Shown here in pieces: positions 43,401 to 55,400 of a DNA stretch of 64,000 bases. The notes under the pieces were generated by a model. That model had not been told where the DNA came from. It saw nothing but the letters and a program-made list of their open reading frames with translations, and did not search any database. Both the position numbers and the translations under genes were made by a program. Each line of letters begins with the position of its first letter. Position 1 is the stretch's first letter. The stretch covers positions 1 through 64,000 of the forward strand of contig JASANE010018314.1 in the NCBI GenBank assembly GCA_030248225.1, in the 5' to 3' direction. The DNA comes from Trileptium ribeirensis (taxonomy: Eukaryota; Nematoda; Enoplea; Enoplida; Thoracostomopsidae).

Positions 43401-46400
43401 TTATACCGATGTTGATAACGTAATATACTAACCTTTACTTCATACTTCGTACATGGTATGCAGAATTTTTGTGTTCTTATGAACAAGGTAACATAGAAAT
43501 AAATTAACCTAGTTTGTCCAACCTAGTTTGTGTTGAGGACTACCACTAAACTCCCATCTAATCATGGCTAACTATTCGGTGTTTCATCAGATGTTTCTGA
43601 CCGTGCTTGATTAAAAATTGCAAAATTTATGTGGTATAACTATGAACGAGCAATGAAATGTAGCATAATTATATTTTAAAATCAAAGCGTAAACTGGATA
43701 TAAAATAACACTCATTAAAATCAAAAATAAACTTTTCGAGAGTACTCAGACCTTTTTATCAACTACCATGTAGTCGAACGTTAAAAATGTTTAAATATCG
43801 ATAATCACATATAATGTAATCACTTCTTCCTCATAAAAATGATTGTGCAAATTGGAATCTTTCAACCGCTGTTCTCCAAGCAGGTATAATTGGTGCAATT
43901 CAGAGCTTGCAGCTCTAATTAATTTACAATTCGCTCCTTTATTCGTAACGTAGAAACATTTTGATTGCCGATGCCTTGCAAAGTGCAGAGCCCTAATGAA
44001 CTGTTAACGTATTAAAGATGCGGCGTTCGTGTGTCGGTCTGTCTTCTAGGCTACCACTGATTCACCGCACGTAATTTAGATATTATTAAAAGTGTATACT
44101 GGCATAAGCTGACGGAAGCACCGAAGTGCCGGCGAACAATGAAACTCCCGATCCTCGTATTTTTCATAAAAATACAATGTGAAAATTTACCTAGCAATAC
44201 TTATACTGTGCCCATTTATTATTATACAATTATTCAATGTTATACTCCCTGACACGTTTCAACATGTAATGTTAACCAAAGTACTACAATAATTTGTACT
44301 TACAAGCTGTACGACCATACATTGTGATATTTAAATATGTAACGGATTCAAGTTTGCAATATGGTTGAAATTTGCGTTCACATTACATGTTGACACATGT
44401 CAAAGGGTTTAATATTGGATAATTGGATATTCATAATTAAATAGTCATCGTGGAAGTATCAATGTCTAATTATCCAATATTAAACTCTCTGACATGTGCG
44501 GACATGTAATGTTAACGCAAATTACTAATATATTGCAAACCTGAGTCTGTTACATATTTAAATATCACAAAGTATGGCCGTACCAGTTGTACGTTCAATT
44601 ATTGCAATAGTGTTATAGCGACTCTGCTGCTGAAAACGCAGTATGACCATTATAGTAAAGAAATTGCGTTAATTTTACTACTCTGACCTTGTTCAATGGG
44701 TTGAAATGATTCATTGAATCTCAGGATGAACGGGTTTATCAAGCTATGACCAAACCGGAAAGCAGCAGTAGCGAATACATTGACAACGGATGGATTGATG
44801 TTCGGATTGTAGCCCTACAAATAATAAGAAAATGGTTTATAACTGATGCATCCGCTATATTGTTATATACAGTTTATAAATTCTTGAACGTTTTTCCACC
44901 TTTTCTCCCAATTCTAAATGATGTCATATTTAATAACTGTAAAACATAAAGATCACAGAGCGTTTTATGCAAATCATATTAGACGTAGAAAGGCACCAGC
45001 GAATACCGTCACAGAGCGCCGTCGAACCGCTCGGTGTTACCAAAAAACCGTTTTATCAGTGACAATTTTGTTTGTATTTTGATTGTTAGAAAAACCGAAA
45101 TGTTTTGGTCTGACAGTTTACGAATTCTGGATAACCTGTATGTTTAAACACTGCCACATTGGATGCAAACAGCGCATCTGTACAACGTTAGCATTACTGT
45201 ATAAGTGTTTAAGGACCGCAGGATTAGGACTAGTAGAAGGTAGTGCTGCCATTTCATTACACCGAGGCCGGCCCAATCCGGTGCTGATTATTCAAGGTCC
45301 TCACCGCCCCTACTTAGATTCGCTCTGTAGTGTCACTTGGCTTCCGGAGTAGTGAAGCAAATAATTGTTTTTGGGCTCCTAAAAAGTCTGAACTGCAAAC
45401 GTAATGGGATTTTGAACTTGCAATGTAACTACTTTGTACTCATTTTACATGTGCTCTTATTGCGGTCAAAACTCACACTTCAAGGGTGGGTAGTTTCATG
45501 ATCTTAATGCTCTGTATGTGACTAAATAAATAGCGTTAACCAAATATTTCCCGCACTGTGAGCCTGCGCTTTAAACAGAATAGGGATCGGCTGTAACTAA
45601 CTGGTGAACGTAAACAGACGTTTTTGTTGTAACCATCCATAAACGCATATTTCAATATCCCCATAAAGACAAGACGATACCTTATAGTTATAATGTAACT
45701 GTAGTAAACATTGCAATGTTGCTGGGTAAAACCACAGTCAGAGAGGTTGTAGTTGGTCTTGGTTTCAGTGTGCCATCTGTCATGAAAAAAACTTGTGCCA
45801 TTGAATTAAAACGTTAAAAGAACGCGTAACTGCTAAGTTACATTTGATTTACTCAGCTTTTCATAAATTAGCTGTGCACAGGTTTGGACCGAAACTGAAC
45901 ATTTTGTGATTTATAATGAAGTGAAATAAAATCAAGCCTAGCTGTTTAATAAAATCTGCCAATGTATTAAACGCCACAAGGTATAATTAAGATACGAATG
46001 GTAATGTGTTTGGACAGTTGGCGTGGCACAATTGGTTTGGACATAGCCAAGAGGTTCAAGTAGGAGGCCATTATCTTTGCTACAAAATAACACTATGGGC
46101 CATTTTTCTTTTCTGCTTTCAGTTTTATAGCTGTGGAATGAAAATAGAAATTGCGTAGTTTTTTTCTAATTTAGCGCTGGTAGTTGGGAATAACATTTGA
46201 AGTTATTTTAATCATATATGCGGTTTTATCCTCTGTTATCTTGTAAGAACGGAATTACTAGTATGACCGCATGATAGCGTGTGCAGTGTGGAAATTGCTA
46301 AATTAAGACACAAGTTAACAATATTTGGTTTGTGAACGACGAAATTTATATAGATTAGGCTTTATTTCAAAATTGTGTATCTTTATTCCCCAAATGAGTA

Positions 46401-49400
46401 GCTAGGTGTGTAATAATTACCAGAGCACAATATCCGAGGGTAACATGCGCTGTCAAAAACTAGAGCCAAATCAATCCGTTAAAAAGGTTACCAGCAAGAA
46501 CACCAAAGATTAGGATGATTTTAGTCACGAAACATAAAATTATTCGACTCTTGCTCTGAACAAGCAAAGATAATACGGAAATGCTTTTTATATAAGCACT
46601 CATAGTCAAACATTAATATCACTCAAGCAAAAAAATTTAGACCCCTCAATACCTAAATTAAATGGGAGTTGCAATATAATCCATTACAATCTTTTAATGA
46701 TTCCTAGGTAACAAGCACCCTTACCTATAACATATGGGATTATGAGTGCGTGACCTGTTTAGAGTGCAAAAACAAGGTACACGTATCAAACACATGTTTT
46801 GTGAATCAATTTTTAGCATTGCTTAGGGTATACTAAACCGCAATAAATTATACAAACTAAAATTATCTAATTCTATACTGGATGCTAAAGACAAATGTGG
46901 AATTTCTATATATACTAGATGTTTACATAGTTTAAATGTTCGAAAATATCTGCTATGGAAAACGATAATTACATATATATTTTATTATATATAGTTAAAT
47001 TAATAAAATATTGTGGTCATAATTATTAATTTTATTTATAATTATTTTTATATTAAGAGATCAGCCTATTCTTAGTAGACTAGTATGCATACAAGCATAT
47101 ATGGGGTAGGATGTTACCTCCCTTAGGCGTCAGACTCCCGCTCCCCCTCGGGTCAAACTGTCGATCTCCCTCATAGGTTGTCTGACAACCCTCCGCCGAC
47201 CGGTTGATGACCCTGCGAGGCCGAAGGCCAACCAATCCTCCTCTCTTTTTCTTCCGTGAGGACCCTGCTACTCAGACCACACGCCTCGAGGAGGTATTGT
47301 TTTTATGACTCATTACCAAAAATTTAGACTTACGATTGTCAGAAACACAACCTTCACGGAGACGCCATTTGGCTGGATTTAACCTATTCTGTAGGGTCTA
47401 CATTTTGTTATTCCTTCAACAGTTCTGACGCGATGAGCTAGTGCCGTATCTTGACAAGACTGCCAGGGATTAGGAGATAGAAATAAGTTCATCCAGGTTC
47501 TGTTATCTTAACACCACGATTATCTATATACCTGATATGGTCCTATGCGATCCATTCCTACTTTGCCGATGACGTTGGGCAACCAATGCTGGTAAGTGAT
47601 ATGTTGAAGTTGAGCACCAATGATTTTGCGCGTTTCGTGATAAATTCGTTCACCGTCCCACTGCGGATTGATGATTAAAAGCTCGCTAGCAATTCGGTTA
47701 TGTTGCCGAAGCCATAGCGTGTGTGTGGCTAAAATATATTCTACTGTGTCTATTAAGAGAGGACCCAGGTAGTAATGTCCGGGTAATTTTGAATACAACT
47801 GGGCTGTTCATAGACAGAAACGGATCATCGTGCCAGTTTTGGTCACATATATGACTGGGTCACTGGGTGACGGGATGAGAGCGGGTTTTGACACGGTTCT
47901 ATTTAGACGTCCAGAGTGCACTCTTTCCTTTGTATATGCTATTATAACGTTGTTTCTGCCTTCTTCTTGCCCGCTCGGCTCCTAAAGTTGACATGGGCCG
48001 TATTGTCGCTAGTTTTGAATTGACTATGTAATATATCAGTTTCTTCTGTGACGCCGTATGTTGCGAATTTGAAAGAGCTATAGCCACTTTACTTTATGCG
48101 TTGATGTATTTTTCCGATACATACCATTTAGCTTTTGAGACTGAGTATTCGTGCACAAGCGATTTTCAAATATACAAACTTTTTTCGCAGAATTTCAAAT
48201 TGTTCATTTTAAAGTTACGATTTATGTTATTATAGTTTATATTTTAATCGCCAAAAATGCGTTGAATATTTTGATCATACATGGGGTGTGCAGGGTTTCA
48301 TGGGTGGAGATTACAACCCTAGAGTTCTTGGACTCCCAATCCGCCACTCCCGCCACCCCAAGGGTGCCCCCACCACCCCTGGTGCTCCTCACAGCCTCTC
48401 GAAGGGGAGGTTGTCAACTTTTTTCAACACCTCACCCCACCCCCCGACGACCTCCCCCGAGGGCCTCTACCCCTGAGACGTTCTCCCATCGTCTAGCGTC
48501 CCTGAGACCTCGAAGTGTGAACATATGTATGATTTTAATGGTTACCAAAATTATCGAAACTCCGAAATACCCATTATTTAACTTTCGCCAAACTCATTTT
48601 TGATTTCAGTAAATTTCTCAAATAATTTTAAATTGTTTTCAAAATGCTCAAACTATCAACAGATACTTAAGTTTTAGCCTAACACGGTAGTACCTATTTA
48701 CGTCCAGGTAAATGCGATAATTCCATGAATCATTATAGGCGTCGAAGATCCGTTCACTTGTAGGGAGTGGAGGTCATCAATGGCCCCGGGGGAAGTTGTC
48801 GGGAGGAGACCTGGTGGTAAGCCATTTTTTGCAATTTTCAGGAACTCAATTTTTTTTCCAATTTTGCTAAAATTCCCCCCAATTTTTGCAAATTTGCGAC
48901 AAATTTTTTCTTATTACCACTATTTTTGCCAATTTTACACTGACATTTGCCAAGTATCATCCAATTTTTGCCAAATTTCTCTGCGTAGCTTTTGGCGTGT
49001 GGCGTAGAGGCGCTACATTGGGCTTGAAATGACGTCCCACCGCTCGATAGCCCATCCGCAGGTATACTGCTATTTGAACACTTACCTATTAGTATATTGC
49101 CAAATTGTACGGTGTAGGTTCTAATTACCAATTTTATTAAAACTATTAAAATACATGAAATGTTCGAAAACTTTGAATGCTCGCTGGGTATCTGTTCATG
49201 CAGACCGGCTGATTGTGCCTTCAACGTTAAATTTACAAGCTGTCTTTCACCAATCGTTTCTACTCAAAATATTGATATTCTAAAACTGCGTTATGATTCT
49301 GACTATTTGGGTGTGACGTTACAACTCTATTTTCCGAAAGCAAATTTTTGCTCACATTTGCGATAAAAGCGGTAGCCTTCCGAAATAAAATATTTATAAA

Positions 49401-52400
49401 GATGAGCGAGAAAAATAATGTTTTATTTCACCAAAATCTTTCTACTGATCAAACACTATTTTTAATTACACAAGAACATGTATTAATAGCGCTGATATAA
49501 ATATTATACTAACAATCGGTTGTCGGGGCCGATACTATGCCACAACATTGTTCTTACAATTGTTAACACCACAAGTAACGAAAAAAGAATAAATAAAATT
49601 GGCCAAAAGGACATCTCATGTTCACAAACCGGTTAAACCCAGCTGTTCGTTTGCTCGATAGTCTCCAGCCAAGAAGCAACGAACAGGATGTGCCACCGAT
49701 ACGTTGCGCTGACAGTCGATCGGAGTGTTTCGGTTGAACGGTAGATACGGTTTATTGCTTGCCGGACTAACAACGTCAAACTTTAGTAAGCCGTGATCCG
49801 AGAACAAATCACGTAATTCTAAAAATATACAGATTTTTTAATTAAATATAGATTAGAAAATCAGTGCTGTTGCCAAAATTCGTTAAATCAAACCGCTCTA
49901 TCAAAGTTGTGAAATTCGATGTATTGTAACATAAATTTAACCACAGCTAAAACAACAGGGCTTCCTTTGAAAAAAGTGATCAAAATTTATGTTTTTAACT
50001 ATGTGATAGCAAGCTGAAATGGTAACTCGCGAGCTAAAGCAAACCGAACGACCGAGTCTGGCTGTGCTCAGTCACCATGTCAAACTGAAAAACTAAGATT
50101 CCTCAGCTCTTTTCATGATGACACGGTAATTAGCTATCGCACATTATAATAGCAAAATTACTGCCGTTTTCAGCACATGTCAAAGTCATCGATCATCTAT
50201 TTCTTACACAGAAAGACCAAAAGTTTTTAAATTTATAAATAAATTTTATCAAAAATTAAAATTTCGGGCATCATTTTTTCACTTTGCAAATCTTTACCAC
50301 ATGGCGCATTAGATATGTTAAATATAACTGAAATGATTGTATTAATCAATCCCGAACATATATCTGGACATATAAATAGCCGTGTACATACAACTAAAAA
50401 ATACATATCATGATAATTTTTGTTTCCAAAGTTAAAGATGTAGTTTAAAACTCTGCATCATACAGTGGTATCAACGTGTCAAAATGTTGGCTAAGAAACC
50501 TGCGTCTGGAACAATTTAAGCCACCCTATAAAATACTATATAACGCGAAAAAAAATAGAAAAACGTTGTTTGGTCAAAATTTGAAAATTTAAACTTTTTT
50601 GGCTTATGTTTTTTAAAACATTCTTTATAAATTAAAAAGGACTGCTCAATGTATTGTATAGCCAAGTATAGCTCTCTTTAAAATGCTTTTTATTCTGATC
50701 CGACGCTTGCGAATACAGTTATAGAGCAAAACATTTCTAGCACAAGTTACCCTGGGATTATCCAGTGAAGGAAATCCATGTTTAGAGAGACCATGAACAT
50801 GTCGGATTGTCTCATACGGCACTAAATGAAAACATTTCCAGTCTAACAATAAGAAAAGATTTAATCTTTTCACAGTTGAGTTATGCGTGAAACAGACTGA
50901 AATAATAGTTTTGCTTCGATTTCCCAAGGGCGAAAAGAAGGCGGGGGACTGCATGGCATCACAACTCCTCCGCATTAATTATTTTAACTTTATATGCTTA
51001 TGTTTTTGAATTCATTCCACAATCTTTTACTCTTCAGATCTCCGAGATGCCCTATTACATGTATTTCTACCATTACACCACATTACCTTTTTACATAGGT
51101 ACATGGGTAATGTCCGAATTCCCAGGAGTAGACAACGGATGCTTCGGAAGAGGTAGGTCCTCCCGGAAGGTGGTCCGCCTACGCGGCGAGGGACGGGGAG
51201 TGAGAGAGTAAAAGCGTTAAGCAGGATAATCCTCCTGTTTCCCCTATGTGAATGAATGTACATGCTCTTGTTTGACAGCGATTTTTTCGGTTCTTGGGAG
51301 TTCGGGCCAACCAAGTTTATACCAATTGCTGTGGGTGCGTTTTGATTGCAGAGTTTAGATATGTTTACCGCAGATTATTTATAATGGGCATCAATTTTGT
51401 TGATTTTAATCTGCATTTATCTCACAATTTTTCGCTTTAGCAGAATCACAATTCTTCGTTTTTAAAGTTTTATTAGGTGCGTACGGCAAACGCTAACTGT
51501 TACAGTACCACCGCACGATAGGTGAATTTCCTGACGCTTCGATGGTCACATATGATTAGCTGATAGATTGGTTATGCAAAAGTTCTTCAGTATCGTATGA
51601 ATTCATCTCGCTATGAAAAAAGTCACCTTATAGAAAAATTCGCTCTTGTACACCAGATAGAACAGATACCATAGGTTTTCCAAGTTAGGCACTACACCAC
51701 AATGTGCTGCTCTAAACAGAATTCTGTGGTTATATTGAAACGAAACGAGCGCTAATTTTTACGATGTAAGCAGTTGTTACATTAATTGAACGCTTACCCA
51801 ACGCGTCTTGTTCATTACTACCATAAACATTAGATCCGTCCAGAAAGCTCGTAATAACATTAACTTGTTCTCGATGTAAAACTTTATTCATAAGAACTGA
51901 GGTTGCGCCGCTACCACAAATCGAACCCGTCCGTTCAAACTCGAGACATTTGGGCGGCGTCGGAGGTCGATTTCGTATGTTTGGCCCTCCGACTGAAGCA
52001 AATCGAGGGTCATCTTCAGGCATCGGGATATTGAAACAAGGTGGTCTATTTGGGTTTGCACAACTCTGCGCGCAGCTTCGACCACTCTGAAAAATAATGT
52101 ATTATACGACAAGATTAAATTGGTAAAACGCATTGTATACAAATAGTAAAAAACGAGAGTTTTGTAACAAAAAACTAATGAACTATCAGAATTTTAAAAA
52201 ATAATGAGTAAACGTCCACGGCCCTGTGAAAATCAATATTAAACAAAAAAGTAGAATGGTTCACGATATATATATGTATATATCCTGAAAGGCTTCACTT
52301 TCCATAGCTACAGTTACCAGTAGTCCATGGAGGGACACTGCTGCTACTCAGGTATCATTTGGCAATCAGTCACCGGTCCGCCTGACCTCACTACCACCAT

Positions 52401-55400
52401 CGCGTAAATAACAAATCCATATGTGTCGAATATATATAAATTCTAAACGCCCCGGTCGGCGAATTCTCCAATTACCGTGAAAATTGTCGAGTTTGATTAC
52501 TGAAAAATAGCAAAAAACAGCAAAACCAGAATTGTAGATAGTAATTTCTAGATATGTAATAAAATTCACATTATATTAACTGCCACAAGATATAATTCAG
52601 AACGATAGGTAGTAGGCGACAGTGTTCTGTATTATAAGAAGTATTTTGTCCTTATTGCACTTGCGTTGTCACTATGTTGTGTAATGTACCATTAAGTGGT
52701 CATAAGGAGGTATGTGTTGCCGACTAGTCAACATTTAACTGAAGTTCTAATATTGCGCTCTATTTTACTGTTATTAGGTATGGTTTCTGTAGTCGGAAAC
52801 GTCCGGTGGTACATCCGGTACTGTTTCATGATTGCGCAGGGAGCTTTAGTGGCGGACGGGGCACCAAAGCCACGTCTTTCCCGTGTTTTGTGCAAGGTAC
52901 CAATCGTTGTGACGTATTTTGCGAGTTAGTAAACTTTTTGAGCAATTTTATATAAGAATGGGTGCAAACATAACATTGCGAAGGAGCCCATTACGCGTTA
53001 GCTGGATAATCGATTGTAAAGGTCGCGAACGCAGTATTAGATCTCGCTGAGTACCATATTTTTGTCGGTTTGCACTTGTTTCTTATAATTTGTTTATAAA
53101 CATGTCATCATACTATATCCTTATTATAGTCTGGGGTTATCGGCTTCAAGGCCTTGCATTCATAGTAGGTACCTAATTATGATGAGCCGGTTCAGGTTGC
53201 AGTCGGTGTACTTTGACCATTCATTTTGATCGAAATTAATATATATACAATAAAATACTGCAGTTAATAGCTTTGTTATACCTTTTGAAGTATTGGATAA
53301 CTGTAATGATTTATGGACCCACGGTTTGAAATTGTGGCGTCAAAGCGCTATTAGTTTTGGTTTGTTATCTAAAGTTTTACGGTGCACAACTTTACTGTCG
53401 TTTTGAAAATCGGCTCGATAATTTTGTCGTGCTGCCGTTATAAAATTTATTGCGATCTAAATTGCGATCTAGTTTTGGCGACTTGTTACCTGAGTTGTCT
53501 TGGTTATATTTATTATCTTGGCGTTGTAAAAACTTATTGTAGCTTGACCATATAACACGGGTTACAAAAAAATAGGTTGTTTTCGAGATAATCATAATAT
53601 GTTCGCGTTGCCGAATTATCATTGGTCGCGGGTTTGTGAATTGTTCGTTAACTTAATACATTATAATTTTGGTAATAACTGGTTTGCCGATTCTGAGTAG
53701 TGCGTACAACTGAGTCATAGTTATCTGATAATTATCTCTTTTTAAAGAAAAGGCGGAGCAATTATACTCAATAAAGGCGTTTGAATCGTTTGATCGGGGG
53801 ACCAATTTGCGTTTGAGCGAGTGTCGCGAGCAGGCGCATATTGCGACAAGTTTTATCCATTGTTTTCTGTTTTGCGTTGCTTTTCGCCGTCTCTTCGGAG
53901 TCGCATCGGTGCGCATTCTCGTGCTTAGCAGCAAAGTCTGGTCGTCGTTTTCAAACTATGATATAAAAAATCTTTCGGTTTTCGTTCGATTTGCGCTGCT
54001 CCGGCCTTCGCCCAGCCGCCCGGGCTGATTCCCCTGGCCCGTGTCCCGACTTGTTTTGGGACACTGGTGAGTGCTTCGTTTTGTTTTATTGTATAGCTGT
54101 GTCGTACAGTTTTGTGCTCTCTTAGTCGTAGGAGCGAGTAGGTTTCGGATAGCGTTTTTTCGTTTTCTGGATTATCATAGCCATAATTTTGGGGCGGTGT
54201 TGAGCTGCGGTACGTGCTCCGAAGCTGTTGGTGTTAGTTCATTCATCGTAATAAATCAGGCATACCGTGCAAGATCTGGACCAGAGAAATAAGCTTTGCA
54301 TTGTCCGTTTCAAGTAGCGGATGTAACACTAATCGTATACCTAGTTACCTATAATGGCTCCATTAAGCGGGAAAACAAGTTTGAAGAGATCTATAAATAA
54401 TCTAAAAATTATAGCCAGAAAGCAAGCCTTTCCGCTAATCTAGCTGAACTAGGGCAATCGGGCACCTTCACATTCGAAGACAGCCCGCCGGAAACTCTTT
54501 CGATAGATCTCTTTAGCTGCGCGACAAGGGATCGCAAACAATCTTTCCCTAAAGTAAGACCAGTTTCGCGAATGAGCAGATTAGAAGGAGTAGTACTTTG
54601 AAAATCGGTACTAAGACTCGTGTCATGGAATCCAAAGCCGAAATTTTGTTCTTGTGATCATTGACAGCCAATATCGGTAACCTTGCTGTGACCCCTGTGG
54701 TACCCTTCTTTGTATCGATTAATGTGGTGCTTATGCGTCGTGTCCGATGATTTGTAGTAAAACCACTGATTCACTCAAGTCTCTGCGTTATTTTGGCGGT
54801 GTGCATGAGCCGACAGATGGCGCTGCAACACTGATGTAGCGTATTAGGAGAAGACAGTTCAAGTTACGCCAACTTTAGACAATCGACATACGGTTTGTTT
54901 TAAGGAATATAATCCAGACTCTTCAAATTCATCCGCGAAGATGTTCTGCAGTTAATCGAACGCTATCTTACGGGAGCGTAAAACAACAAACACCTCACAC
55001 TGACCATACACCATGATGTTGAGGCCCGGCGACCGCACATGAGACAGCGGGATAGTTACCTCATCGCAATTTCTCCTCTGCGTGGTAGAGTAGCTGAGGC
55101 TGCGTCTAAAAATCAATATTACAGATCTCTGTGTAGGCTTATGCACAATTGGAGTCCGGTGTCGGTAATGTGCTGATCTCGGAGAAACGTGAGCATCTTG
55201 TTAACTTATCAATTGGGAGCAAGCTTAGGCCTATACAGCAGAAATATATCGACCCATAAAGCACCCCAGCCCGGGATTTAAACTAACCCCGAAGGTATCC
55301 TCAAATTGCTGTCGGATAAGGATTAGGACTCCGAAGTCCCTAACAAACAGGCCGGGGTAGCTACCGGGTTGCCAAAAGCCTCGCTAAAAGGCACACCATA

